This document shows, piece after piece, positions 1 through 8,700 of a stretch of DNA of 64,000 bases. The notes below the pieces were generated by a model. The model searched no databases. It was not told where the DNA came from and worked only from the letters and a program-made list of their open reading frames with translations. The translations under genes were made by a program, and so were the position numbers. Source of the DNA: an uncultured Bacteroidales bacterium (GTDB lineage Bacteria; Bacteroidota; Bacteroidia; Bacteroidales; Muribaculaceae); contig CANPDU010000003.1 in assembly GCA_947573135.1 (NCBI GenBank), positions 1-64,000 on the forward strand, given 5' to 3'. Numbering within the stretch: the stretch's first letter is position 1; the number at the start of each line of letters is the position of its first letter.

Positions 1-46
1 GACGAATAATCTTCTTACCTTAAATCTAATACCATGAAAAACTGAT

Positions 47-55
47 GCAAAGTTA
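47..55 (-). promoter_or_regulatory. Candidate -7 element for a gene left of the window
   Basis: Read leftwards this is TAACTTTGC, matching the Bacteroidota -7 element TAnnTTTG. The -33 position (about 76-79) reads TTAT rather than TTTG, so the promoter is only half supported. A transcript would leave the window to the left. The only ATG on that strand (33-35) meets a stop after six codons, so the gene itself lies outside. Confidence 0.35.
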
Positions 56-343
56 TACGTTTTATTTTAATCTGCATAACAGCGGCGAAAAAAAATGCCA
101 TCACTTAACATTATTTAAATATTAAAAAAACAATCCGACATTCTAACCAACTGATTATCTGAGCAAATAAATAAACGGACAAATTTCAGGGTTACAATAA
201 GCAGCGGACAGACAGAAACGCCCGCGCGCAAACAATATCTCTTCGCCCTGACCTATCTATATTTTTAACAGATATTTTTTAAGGACCACTGATATTTTAA
301 GTAACTTTGTAAAGCCTAAAAAGCAATACACGCATAACAAACG
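56..343. other. AT-rich intergenic region
   Basis: This stretch before the first gene is AT-rich and shows no coding sequence, repeat or stable hairpin that I could support. Apart from the leftward -7 element at 47-55 and the rightward one at 302-309, nothing in it could be assigned. Confidence 0.6.
302..309 (+). promoter_or_regulatory. Candidate promoter of the NAD(P)HX repair gene
   Basis: TAACTTTG fits the Bacteroidota -7 element and lies 34 bp before the ATG at 344. The -33 position (278-281) reads TTTA, a weak match to TTTG. Confidence 0.5.
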
Positions 344-1882
344 ATGAAACTTTTCTCGCAAGACGACATAAATAAAATCGAACATCTCACCCTCGCCGAA
401 CGAGGTCTGAACAAGCAGGAAATGATCGATGAGGCCGGCAAGGATATCGCAGCAGAGATATCGGCTCGATATGACTCAAGAACTCCGATTGTCATCTTTG
501 CCGGCGCCGAGGACTGCGGAGCCTATGCGCTTGCCGCCGGAGTATATCTCTATGCAAAAGGCTATTGTCCATATGCATTTCTTTTCAACATCGGCGGCAA
601 CCGTCTGAGTCCTGAATGTGATTATTTCCGACGCAGATTCATAGATTGTTCGGAAGAACAAATTATAACCGAAGTAACCGGCATGAGATTCTCTATGCCC
701 GAACTCGACAGCGGTATGGTTGTGGTAGACGGACTCTTCGGCAGCGACATCACCGGCCCCCTCTCACGCGGCTACCAGATCCTTGTCGGCAACATCAACG
801 ACTCAGGAGCCAAAATCGTATCGATCGACAGTCCTTCCGGTCTTCCGGGCAACCCGATGTCAGGGCTGATCAACAGCAAAATAATACACGCCGACGAGAC
901 CCTGACGATAATGATGCCCAAACTATCATTTTTCATCAACGACAATATCGAACTCGTCGGCCGTTGGAAAACTATCGGCCCGGCTCCAAGTCAGGCATCA
1001 CTGCGCAACACACGCAATACCCACTTCCTGATCGAAGGCCAGACAATAAAAAAACGTCTGAAACCGAGGCCATGCGACTCGTCGAAAAATGACTTCGGAA
1101 GCGCCATCATATATGCAGGATCCTACGGCATGATGGGAGCAGCGGTTCTCGCTTCGCGGGCCGCCTCAAGATCGGGATGCGGCAAAGTTACGTGCCACTC
1201 GCCGAAATGCGGTTATCAGATCGTACAGACTGCTGTACCGTCAGCATTATTCCAAAGCGACCGCGGCGAACAGGTCATAGAGTCAATCGAACTGACCCAC
1301 AATTATTCGGCTGTGGCCATAGGTCCCGGCATAGGTACTGCCGACCGTACAATACATGCCCTCGAATCATTCCTGAAAATATCGTCGGCCAACAACAGGC
1401 CTGTCATACTCGACGCCGACGCCCTCAATTGCATAGCAATAAGGCCTACAATGCTCGACTATCTGCCTGTGCTGTCGATTCTCACGCCTCACATTGCCGA
1501 ATTTGACCGCATATTCGGACCCCAGCCATCTTCGTCCGCACGTCTGGCCAAAGCTATCGAAATCTCTAAATCGTATAAAATAATTATAGTACTCAAAGGT
1601 TTCTATACTGCCACAGTACGCCCTGACGGCAAAGTTTTCTATAATTCGTCGGGTACTCCGGCTCTGGCGACCGCCGGCACCGGCGATGTACTGACAGGAC
1701 TGATGACCGGACTGGTTGCACAAGGTATGAAACCCGAGATAGCCTCTATCGCCGCCGTCTACATCCACGGTATAGCCGGACAACTCGCCGAAAAACAACA
1801 CGGCAGTTATGGAGTTTGCGCCGAAGACGTAGCCGACAATATAGGCAAAGCCATCAGACAGATCATGGAAGAGCAATCGTGA
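344..1882 (+). CDS. nnr: Bifunctional NAD(P)H-hydrate epimerase/dehydratase
   Basis: This enzyme repairs damaged NADHX and NADPHX: the N-terminal YjeF_N half epimerises the hydrate and the C-terminal YjeF_C (ribokinase-like) half dehydrates it using ADP or ATP. The 512-residue length fits the two-domain family. The C-terminal half looks intact: it starts near residue 249 with a GS..GA..LAS.AA.R.G block and carries AGTGDVLTG near 444-452, the nucleotide and catalytic loop. The N-terminal half keeps VDGLFG (128-133) and D162-SPSGL, but the usual glycine-rich NNGGDA loop reads EDCGAYA at 56-62. The epimerase may therefore be altered or weak. The gene starts a run of plus-strand genes. The family call is firm; epimerase activity is uncertain. 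Confidence 0.9.
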   Translation: MKLFSQDDINKIEHLTLAERGLNKQEMIDEAGKDIAAEISARYDSRTPIVIFAGAEDCGAYALAAGVYLYAKGYCPYAFLFNIGGNRLSPECDYFRRRFIDCSEEQIITEVTGMRFSMPELDSGMVVVDGLFGSDITGPLSRGYQILVGNINDSGAKIVSIDSPSGLPGNPMSGLINSKIIHADETLTIMMPKLSFFINDNIELVGRWKTIGPAPSQASLRNTRNTHFLIEGQTIKKRLKPRPCDSSKNDFGSAIIYAGSYGMMGAAVLASRAASRSGCGKVTCHSPKCGYQIVQTAVPSALFQSDRGEQVIESIELTHNYSAVAIGPGIGTADRTIHALESFLKISSANNRPVILDADALNCIAIRPTMLDYLPVLSILTPHIAEFDRIFGPQPSSSARLAKAIEISKSYKIIIVLKGFYTATVRPDGKVFYNSSGTPALATAGTGDVLTGLMTGLVAQGMKPEIASIAAVYIHGIAGQLAEKQHGSYGVCAEDVADNIGKAIRQIMEEQS

Positions 1883-1931
1883 CTGTAAATTGAACTAAAT
1901 AACGCGATATTACGTATAAGAATTATTATTT

Positions 1932-3026
1932 ATGAAGATATCAGCAAAAATAGCCGTCCTGACGGCATTGTCACTGACCGCAGCCGGCATTCAGGCACAG
2001 AACGTTCAGAAACTGAGTGCATCGAAGGCAAACGACTACGGCCTTGTCTATACTCTGCCCAAAACAGTCGTTGACATAACAATTGAAGCCGAACACACCG
2101 AAAAGACACCCGGCGAATTCTATAACTATGCAAAACTGAAACTCGGCAAAAACGATGCCATAACACGCAAAGAAAAATCAGTCGGCATAAAAAGCGTCAC
2201 AATCGTTCCCCGCGGTGTCCCCGATCCCGACAACAGATGGACCGTGCAATTCAAAGCCGGAGCCACCCCTTATATTATTCTGGCCGACAACAATTGTCCG
2301 GTAGCAGTAAATACCGAGCAAATCGCCGCTACCGACGCTGTCGAACTGCCTGATCCGGTCGAGGCAGCCCCCACTCCACTGGAAACAGCCGCTGCAGGGC
2401 AAGCCATCACCCAGGAAATGACACTCAGTTCGTCTCTGTCGAAACGTGCCGACCTCGCCGCACAACGTATTTTCGAACTGCGTGAAAACCGATCTGATCT
2501 CATTTCAGGTCAGGCCGACAACACTCCGCCCGACGGAAAATCGCTTCAGCTCGCGCTTGACAATCTCTCGGCACAGGAAGCGGCACTGACGGCAATGTTC
2601 GAAGGCACGACAAAAAAATATACCACAGTTTCAACAATAACGTTTGAGCCTGACAGTGAAAGCATCAACGACGAACTGTTCGTGCGTCTTTCGCCTATCG
2701 ACGGCATTGTCGACGCCAACGATCTTTCAGGGACGCCGATCTACATTTCGGTCGACATTCTCGAACAGGGCGAGCTGCCGCTCGATGATAAAGGAGAGGT
2801 AAAAAACTTTCCTAAGGGCGCATTTGCCTACAATATCCCCGGACGCGCACTGATCTCTCTGACCTATAACGGCAAAGTCGTTGCAAGTCAGGAAGTGTCA
2901 CTTGCCCAGCTCGGCGTGACATTCGGTCTCGATCCGAAACTGTTCACCGACAAACGCCAGCCGTCAAAACTCCAGCTCGACCCCACGACAGGTGCCATCA
3001 TTCTGCTCGGCCCTGTTGACGAATAA
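1932..3026 (+). CDS. DUF4831 family secreted protein
   Basis: A 364-residue protein with a clear signal peptide (positively charged start, hydrophobic core to about residue 20, then AGIQAQ), so probably periplasmic or outer-membrane associated. The sequence after it (LSASKANDYGLVYTLPKTVVDITIEAEHT split over the first mature 40 residues) resembles the DUF4831 family of Bacteroidota, whose function is unknown. It lies 49 bp after the NAD(P)HX repair gene and 12 bp before the Ntn hydrolase gene, so it is probably co-transcribed with both. No catalytic motif was recognised and no function is proposed. Confidence 0.8.
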   Translation: MKISAKIAVLTALSLTAAGIQAQNVQKLSASKANDYGLVYTLPKTVVDITIEAEHTEKTPGEFYNYAKLKLGKNDAITRKEKSVGIKSVTIVPRGVPDPDNRWTVQFKAGATPYIILADNNCPVAVNTEQIAATDAVELPDPVEAAPTPLETAAAGQAITQEMTLSSSLSKRADLAAQRIFELRENRSDLISGQADNTPPDGKSLQLALDNLSAQEAALTAMFEGTTKKYTTVSTITFEPDSESINDELFVRLSPIDGIVDANDLSGTPIYISVDILEQGELPLDDKGEVKNFPKGAFAYNIPGRALISLTYNGKVVASQEVSLAQLGVTFGLDPKLFTDKRQPSKLQLDPTTGAIILLGPVDE

Positions 3027-3038
3027 CGTAATTGCCAT

Positions 3039-4088
3039 ATGAGGCCGATTCGCCTGACTGCCGCCGTTTTAGCCATTGCTCTCCTCGGAGCGACGGCTGA
3101 AGCATGTACGTCAGCAATTGTAAGCGGATCAGCATCGGCTTCCGGACATCCGATGATCTGGAAACACCGTGACACAAGCTGCGAAAGCAATTTCGTCGAA
3201 CGTGTTCCCGCAAAAGACGGCCGACACGCTTATATTGCGCTTTTCAACGCCGGAGATTCACTCCTGAGCGAGGCGTGGATCGGAGTCAACGATGCAGGCT
3301 TCGCCATCATGAATACATCCTCTTACAATCTCGCGCCAAACTCAGAAAAATATAGAGACCGCGAAGGCATAATAATGTCGCTTGCCCTGAGTTGCTGCCG
3401 GACGGTCGATGATTTTGCGTCGCTGCTCGACTCTCTGCCACGTCCATTAGGAGTGCAGGCCAATTTCGGAGTCGTCGACGCGGCCGGCGACGGCGCGTTC
3501 TTTGAAACAGACGATCTGACCTACACCAGATACAATCTCAACGACGAGCCAAACGGAGTGATCATACGCACAAACTATTCATTCTCAGGAAATGCAGAAG
3601 ACGGTCGCGGATATATCAGATATAACAATGCCGCAATGCTTCTAAAAGATAAAATCGACAGCCACAGTATGACCCCTGCCGATTTCACGGAAACCGTCAG
3701 CCGTTCATTTTACAATTCGCTGACCGGCTGCGACGCATCGGCCGATTCCATCAGATGGGCCGTTGACCAGGACTATGTGCCGCGTCACAGTTCATCGGCA
3801 TCCGTCGTCATCGAGATTTCTGACGACGGCAGCTCAACGATGTGGACAGCATTGGGCTATCCGCCGTGCGCCGTCGTTTCCAAAGCCACGGTCAGAAGTG
3901 TTCCCGACGACCTGCGCCCCCTTCTTCCCGGCTTCAGATCAGCAGCCGCAGAGCAATCACTCGAAAAGAAACGCAAGGCATTTCCAATCACTCGCGGAAA
4001 CGGACAGAAATATATCGATATGGATTATCTCAGACCCGTATCGGCTGAATGCCATAAAATCAGCATGAAAAATTATGAAAGAGACTAA
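3039..4088 (+). CDS. Secreted Ntn hydrolase, C45/choloylglycine-hydrolase-like
   Basis: A 349-residue protein whose signal peptide ends directly before Cys23 (ATAEA then CTSAIVSG). In N-terminal-nucleophile hydrolases of the C45/acyl-CoA:6-APA acyltransferase and choloylglycine hydrolase groups, this cysteine becomes the free N-terminal nucleophile; here signal peptidase would expose it. The following W-K-HRD and the later NDAGFAIMNTSS fit the Ntn fold. The enzyme would cleave an amide bond in the periplasm. The substrate (peptide, acyl amino acid or bile salt) cannot be read from the sequence, and the residues around the cysteine do not look like a typical bile salt hydrolase. The end overlaps the thioesterase start by 14 bp. 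Confidence 0.7.
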   Translation: MRPIRLTAAVLAIALLGATAEACTSAIVSGSASASGHPMIWKHRDTSCESNFVERVPAKDGRHAYIALFNAGDSLLSEAWIGVNDAGFAIMNTSSYNLAPNSEKYRDREGIIMSLALSCCRTVDDFASLLDSLPRPLGVQANFGVVDAAGDGAFFETDDLTYTRYNLNDEPNGVIIRTNYSFSGNAEDGRGYIRYNNAAMLLKDKIDSHSMTPADFTETVSRSFYNSLTGCDASADSIRWAVDQDYVPRHSSSASVVIEISDDGSSTMWTALGYPPCAVVSKATVRSVPDDLRPLLPGFRSAAAEQSLEKKRKAFPITRGNGQKYIDMDYLRPVSAECHKISMKNYERD

Positions 4089-4479
4089 ATACATTTTTGA
4101 GATTCCGATGAAGGTGCGTGACTACGAAGTCGACGCCGAAGGCATAGTAAACAATGCCAATTATCTTCATTATCTCGAGCATACGCGTCACGAATTCTGC
4201 GAAAGTGCCGGACTGTCGTTCAGGGAGATGCATCTTGCAGGCATTGATCCGGTGCTGTCGCGCGTCGAAATCGACTATAAAACTCCTCTCGGTCTCGGCG
4301 AAAGTTTTATCAGTAAGCTCAACCTGTCGCGCCGCGGGCCGCTATTCATATTTCAGCAGGACATTTACAAACCTGACGGTACACCCGTAGTTCAGGCTAA
4401 AATATGTGTTGCCTGCCTCGAATACGGCAGACTCAGCCGCGGTGAGAAACTTGCCGAAGCCTTTAAAGATTACCTATAA
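4075..4479 (+). CDS. Acyl-CoA thioesterase, 4HBT hot-dog fold
   Basis: A 134-residue single hot-dog-fold protein of the YbgC/FadM-like 4-hydroxybenzoyl-CoA thioesterase group. The segment VDAEGIVNNANYLHYLEHTR (residues about 20-39) matches the family's DxxGHVNNxxYxxYxE active-site helix, including the catalytic aspartate; the usual His is Ile here. It would hydrolyse acyl-CoA thioesters in the cytoplasm, with unknown chain preference. The start lies inside the end of the preceding Ntn hydrolase gene, which suggests translational coupling, and dprA follows 11 bp downstream. Confidence 0.85.
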   Translation: MKETKYIFEIPMKVRDYEVDAEGIVNNANYLHYLEHTRHEFCESAGLSFREMHLAGIDPVLSRVEIDYKTPLGLGESFISKLNLSRRGPLFIFQQDIYKPDGTPVVQAKICVACLEYGRLSRGEKLAEAFKDYL

Positions 4480-4490
4480 GCACAAAAAAA

Positions 4491-5630
4491 ATGCAGACAG
4501 ACATTATCACACAGCAAAACATTGACCCTCTGGTCGTCAGGATTGCCTTTTCCAAAATAAAAGGTATCAATCTGTCTACGGCTACACGACTGCTCGGGCT
4601 GCTTGGCTCACCAGAACAGTTTTTTTCACTCCAGCCGGGCACACTCGCAGCAGCGACGGGTATTGATCAACGCCTGTGTGACACGTCTTACCGCAAATCG
4701 CTGCTTGAGGCTGCAGAGAAAGAAGCGCTCTTCATAAAGACGAAATCAATCCGCGCCGCCTTTGTCGGATATGAGGGATATCCGCGCCGCCTTTCGGAAT
4801 GCGACGACGCGCCTGCCGCACTCTATGCCATCGGGCCGTGCAATCTCGATTGTCTTCATTCTGTGGCAGTCGTCGGCACACGCCACGCTACGCCCTATGG
4901 TCTTGATTTCGTAAAACATCTGGTCGGCGACCTCGCAGAGTCGCTCGACAGCCTGGTAATCATCAGCGGTCTGGCCTATGGTATCGATGTAGCTGCCCAC
5001 CGCGCCGCACTCGACGCAGATGTTCCGACAGTCGCCGTGGTTGCTCACGGCCTTAATACGATTTATCCGGCCGATCATCGTGACACAGCCGCACGCATAG
5101 TCTCCCGGGGGGGAGCCATAGTCACCGAATACACCTCCGATGCAGCGATCCACCGGAGCAATTTTCTTTCTCGCAACCGCATCGTGGCCGGTCTTGCTGA
5201 TGCGGTGATTGTCGTCGAAAGCGATAGACGAGGAGGAGCCATGTCGACAGCGAGAATAGCGTCGGCATACGGCCGCGACGTAATGGCTGTGCCGGGCAGG
5301 ACGACTGACACATACAGCCGGGGGTGTAACGCGCTTATAGCTGAAAACACAGCTTCGATCATAAGGTCGGCCGACGATCTCATCGAAGCCATGGGCTGGA
5401 CTGCCAGACCAAAAGCCGCCACACAGACAACAATGATCTTCGAAATGACACCCGAACAACGAACCATAGCCGACTATATCACAGCCCACCCCGATCACAC
5501 GGTCAACGATATATGTATAGGGCTTTCTATTCCGTTCAGTCATTTGAGCGCATTACTTTTCGAAATGGAAATGAACGACATGATCATGACCATTCCGGGA
5601 GGACGATATGCCGTAACCGCTGCAAGATGA
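4491..5630 (+). CDS. dprA: DNA-processing protein DprA
   Basis: DprA binds incoming single-stranded DNA and loads RecA during natural transformation. The 379-residue protein has an N-terminal helix-hairpin-helix-like region (about 1-85), the Rossmann core with VGTRHATPYG (about 125-134), SGLAYGIDVAAHRAAL (about 160-175) and RNRIVAGLADAVIVVES (about 228-244), and a C-terminal winged-helix region (about 320-379). All core motifs are present. The gene is widespread in species not known to be competent, so it does not by itself prove transformation. It follows the thioesterase by 11 bp in the same apparent operon. Confidence 0.95.
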   Translation: MQTDIITQQNIDPLVVRIAFSKIKGINLSTATRLLGLLGSPEQFFSLQPGTLAAATGIDQRLCDTSYRKSLLEAAEKEALFIKTKSIRAAFVGYEGYPRRLSECDDAPAALYAIGPCNLDCLHSVAVVGTRHATPYGLDFVKHLVGDLAESLDSLVIISGLAYGIDVAAHRAALDADVPTVAVVAHGLNTIYPADHRDTAARIVSRGGAIVTEYTSDAAIHRSNFLSRNRIVAGLADAVIVVESDRRGGAMSTARIASAYGRDVMAVPGRTTDTYSRGCNALIAENTASIIRSADDLIEAMGWTARPKAATQTTMIFEMTPEQRTIADYITAHPDHTVNDICIGLSIPFSHLSALLFEMEMNDMIMTIPGGRYAVTAAR

Positions 5631-5682
5631 CTGCTCCCAACTTTAACACATTATTTTTTGTTTAATATCAAAAAACATACCC

Positions 5683-6555
5683 ATGAACAGAATAATTCCC
5701 GAATCCGAACTCATAATCAATCCCGACGGATCAGTCTTTCATCTTCATCTTCGTCCGGATCAGCTGACCGACAGAGTAATACTCGTCGGCGATCCCGCAC
5801 GTGTAGATATGGTCGCAAGTTTTTTTGACACAAAGACTTTTGAGGTATCCTCGCGCGAGTTCCACACGATAGGCGGCACATACAACGGCAAACCGATAAT
5901 GTGTCTGAGCCACGGCATCGGCCCTGACAACATCGACATTGTCATCAACGAGCTCGACGCTCTTGCCAACATCGATTTCAGCAACCGCGAAGTGCGAGAC
6001 AACAAACGTGTGCTCACATTGGTACGCATAGGCACATCAGGAGCTCTGCAGCCCGAACTTTCACTCGGCACCCCTGTCATAGCCGAAAAATCGATAGGTT
6101 TTGACGGTGTGCTCAATTATTATGCCGGACGCAATGAAGTCGCAGACCTCGACTTTGAACACGCTCTGTGTCATCACACCGACTGGAATCCTCTCTGGGC
6201 CAAACCTTACGTTGTCGATGCCGATTCTGAACTCGTGGAGCGCATCGGCCGCGACGATATGGTAAGAGGCAATACCATTTCAGCTGTTGGCTTCTATGGT
6301 CCTCAGGGTCGTGAACTCAGACTTCCGCTCGCAAATCCGGATCTCAACCGCCGCATAGAAGAGTTCGAACACAAAGGACGCAAAATAACCAACTACGAAA
6401 TGGAGAGCGCTCCGCTGCAGGGTCTCGGCAAACTCATGGGCCACAAAGCCATGACCGTATGTTCGATCATAGCCAACCGCTTCAATACTGTCGCCAACCC
6501 CAATTATAAATCAGGAATACGCGATCTCGTAGCCACCGTTCTCGACCGCATCTGA
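5683..6555 (+). CDS. Nucleoside phosphorylase (uridine phosphorylase-like)
   Basis: A 290-residue member of the PNP/UDP phosphorylase family, which splits a nucleoside with phosphate into base and ribose-1-phosphate for salvage. Visible family features are VGDPARVDMV (about 36-45), SHGIGPDNIDIVINEL (about 75-90), the RIGTSGALQPEL segment (about 113-124) and NYEMESAPL (about 237-245) that contacts the ribose. Base specificity (uridine or another pyrimidine or purine) is not certain. The gene has a 52-bp gap to dprA and its stop codon directly abuts the -33 element of the next gene's promoter. Confidence 0.85.
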   Translation: MNRIIPESELIINPDGSVFHLHLRPDQLTDRVILVGDPARVDMVASFFDTKTFEVSSREFHTIGGTYNGKPIMCLSHGIGPDNIDIVINELDALANIDFSNREVRDNKRVLTLVRIGTSGALQPELSLGTPVIAEKSIGFDGVLNYYAGRNEVADLDFEHALCHHTDWNPLWAKPYVVDADSELVERIGRDDMVRGNTISAVGFYGPQGRELRLPLANPDLNRRIEEFEHKGRKITNYEMESAPLQGLGKLMGHKAMTVCSIIANRFNTVANPNYKSGIRDLVATVLDRI

Positions 6556-6587
6556 TTTGCTTGGTAAGCTAATTATAGCTAACTTTG
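6556..6587 (+). promoter_or_regulatory. Bacteroidota sigma-70 promoter for the nucleotidyltransferase gene
   Basis: TTTG at 6556-6559 and TAACTTTG at 6580-6587 are separated by exactly 20 bp, a perfect match to the -33/-7 consensus. It begins at the base after the phosphorylase stop codon and gives a leader of roughly 35 nt to the ATG at 6626. Confidence 0.85.
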
Positions 6588-6625
6588 CAGAACTGTTATA
6601 ACATATACCATATCATTATCAAGAA

Positions 6626-7540
6626 ATGAAACCCACATTATTAGTTCTCGCAGCCGGCATGGGCAGCCGCTACGGCGGACTTAAACAGCTCGACGGCGTA
6701 GGGCCTTCGGGCGAAACCATCATGGATTACTCTGTATATGATGCCATGCAGGCCGGTTTCGGCCGCGTGGTTTTTGTGATCCGTCATGATTTCGAAGACG
6801 AATTCCGAAAAGTCGTTTTAAGCAAATACGAGAATTCAATTCCGGTCGATGTCGTCTTCCAGAGTGTCGACGCGCTCCCCGAAGGATACACCGTGCCTGA
6901 AGGTCGCGAAAAGCCATGGGGTACGAACCACGCCATACTCATGAGCGCCGACAAGATCAACGAACCTTTTGCCGTGATCAACGCCGACGATTTCTATAGC
7001 CGCGAAGCTTTCAGAGTGATAGCCCGCGAACTTTCCCGGGAAGACCGCAAGCCGGGCGAATACTGCATGGTAGGTTTCCGCGTCGGCAACACCATGACCG
7101 AAAACGGATCGGTGTCGCGCGGGGTATGCTCGACAGACAACGGCATCCTTACAAAGATTGTCGAACGCCGTGCGATCAGCTATGATGACAACCACGACAT
7201 CACCTTTATAGACGAAACCGACAACTCTGTCCACGAACTTGACCCGCAGACCCACGTATCAATGAATTTCTGGGGCCTTACTCCCGACTACTTCGACTAT
7301 TCGAAACGCGAATTCCTCCGTTTTCTCGACAAATATATCGACAAGCCCAAGAGCGAATTTTTCATTCCCTCGGTTGTCGACAAGCTCATACGCAACGGCG
7401 AGGCATCGGTTCAGGTTCTTGACACAGATGCACGATGGTTTGGCGTAACTTACCCGCAAGACCGTCAGACCGTAGTCGACAAATTGGCTGCCCTTCATGC
7501 CGACGGGACATATCCTGAACGCCTCTTCTCCAAAATTTAA
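6626..7540 (+). CDS. Sugar-phosphate nucleotidyltransferase family protein
   Basis: A 304-residue protein with the N-terminal nucleotidyltransferase signature LVLAAGMGSRYGGLKQL (residues 5-21), the GT-A-fold nucleotide-binding loop of enzymes that join NTP to a sugar phosphate. A second feature, NADDFYSREAF (about 113-123), supplies the metal-binding Asp. The sugar and NTP cannot be deduced. It has its own well-formed promoter and is followed after 17 bp by tgt, so it may be co-transcribed with tgt and the Lpt permease gene. Confidence 0.8.
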   Translation: MKPTLLVLAAGMGSRYGGLKQLDGVGPSGETIMDYSVYDAMQAGFGRVVFVIRHDFEDEFRKVVLSKYENSIPVDVVFQSVDALPEGYTVPEGREKPWGTNHAILMSADKINEPFAVINADDFYSREAFRVIARELSREDRKPGEYCMVGFRVGNTMTENGSVSRGVCSTDNGILTKIVERRAISYDDNHDITFIDETDNSVHELDPQTHVSMNFWGLTPDYFDYSKREFLRFLDKYIDKPKSEFFIPSVVDKLIRNGEASVQVLDTDARWFGVTYPQDRQTVVDKLAALHADGTYPERLFSKI

Positions 7541-7557
7541 ACGTTTTTTGCCGACAG

Positions 7558-8688
7558 ATGGATTTCAAACTGACAGCGACAGCTCCCGACAGTAACGCCC
7601 GTGCGGGTGTTATAACAACCGATCACGGCACGATCGAGACTCCTATTTTCATGCCTGTCGGAACACTCGGGTCTGTCAAAGGAGTCCATATCCATGAACT
7701 GCGAGACGACATCAACGCCCGTATAATCCTCGGCAACACATATCATCTGTATCTCCGGCCCGGCATGGAAATTATGCGTAAGGCCGGAGGTCTTCACAAA
7801 TTCAACGGCTGGGAACGGCCCATATTGACAGACAGCGGCGGATTTCAGGTATTCTCACTCAGCGAAAACCGCAAACTCACACCTGAGGGTGCACACTTCC
7901 GCAGCCATATCGACGGTTCAAAGCATCTGTTCACGCCCGAAAATGTAGTCGACATTCAGCGCATCATAGGTTCCGACATAATGATGGCGCTTGACGAATG
8001 CCCGCCGGGAACAGCTGACCGTTCTTACGCGCGGAAATCGCTCGACCTTACCAAACACTGGCTTGAGCGCGGTTGGAAACATTTCACGGAGACGCAGCCT
8101 CTATATGGACATTCGCAGGCCTACTTTCCTATTGTCCAAGGCGTAACCTATGCAGATCTGCGCCGCGAGTCAGCCGAATTCGTCGCGTCGCTCGGGGCTG
8201 ACGGCAATGCTATCGGAGGTCTTGCCGTAGGTGAACCGGCTGAGGTCATGTATGAGATGATCGAAGTCGTCAACGACGTACTGCCGAAAGACAAGCCGCG
8301 CTATCTCATGGGCGTTGGCACTCCGGCCAACATTCTTGAGGCCATCGACCGCGGCGTCGACATGTTTGACTGCGTGATGCCCACGCGCAACGGCCGTAAC
8401 GGCATGATATTCACGCCGGACGGGACGATGAATATGCGCAACAAAAAGTGGTCCGACGATTTTTCACCGCTTCAGCCCGACGGTCCGAGCTATGTCGACC
8501 ATGTCTACAGCAAAGCGTATGTGCGTCATCTTTTCATAGCGCAGGAACTCCTCGCCATGCAGATAGCCTCAATCCACAACCTCGCATTCTATCTGTGGCT
8601 TGTCAGAGAAGCCCGCAAGCATATCATGTCAGGCGACTTCAAGTCGTGGAAATCTGAAATGGTCGAGCGCGTGATGAGACGAATTTAA
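7558..8688 (+). CDS. tgt: tRNA-guanine transglycosylase
   Basis: Tgt exchanges guanine 34 of tRNAs with GUN anticodons for the queuosine precursor preQ1. The 376-residue length is typical. Visible motifs are the base-binding DSGGFQVFSL (about 92-101), the GGLAVGE loop (about 220-226), and DCVMPTRNGRNG (about 268-279) carrying the catalytic Asp. The zinc ligands of the canonical enzyme (CxCxxC near residue 305) are not visible: the segment reads MRNKKWSDDFSPLQP, lacking those cysteines, a feature I believe occurs in other Bacteroidota versions. It sits 12 bp before lptF/G. No preQ1 riboswitch is visible in the 17-bp upstream gap. Confidence 0.93.
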   Translation: MDFKLTATAPDSNARAGVITTDHGTIETPIFMPVGTLGSVKGVHIHELRDDINARIILGNTYHLYLRPGMEIMRKAGGLHKFNGWERPILTDSGGFQVFSLSENRKLTPEGAHFRSHIDGSKHLFTPENVVDIQRIIGSDIMMALDECPPGTADRSYARKSLDLTKHWLERGWKHFTETQPLYGHSQAYFPIVQGVTYADLRRESAEFVASLGADGNAIGGLAVGEPAEVMYEMIEVVNDVLPKDKPRYLMGVGTPANILEAIDRGVDMFDCVMPTRNGRNGMIFTPDGTMNMRNKKWSDDFSPLQPDGPSYVDHVYSKAYVRHLFIAQELLAMQIASIHNLAFYLWLVREARKHIMSGDFKSWKSEMVERVMRRI

Positions 8689-8700
8689 CAGTTACAGTCG

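Noticed and set aside
3039-4088. Bile salt hydrolase
   Set aside because: The cysteine start fits the wider Ntn family, but the following residues do not resemble the usual bile salt hydrolase pattern, so the substrate is left open.
4746-5543. A 265-codon open frame on the minus strand
   Set aside because: It lies wholly within dprA, whose protein is clearly recognisable. The antisense product has odd composition and no motif, so it is a shadow of the coding strand.
7541-7557. preQ1 riboswitch before tgt
   Set aside because: The gap is only 17 bp and has no room for an aptamer.
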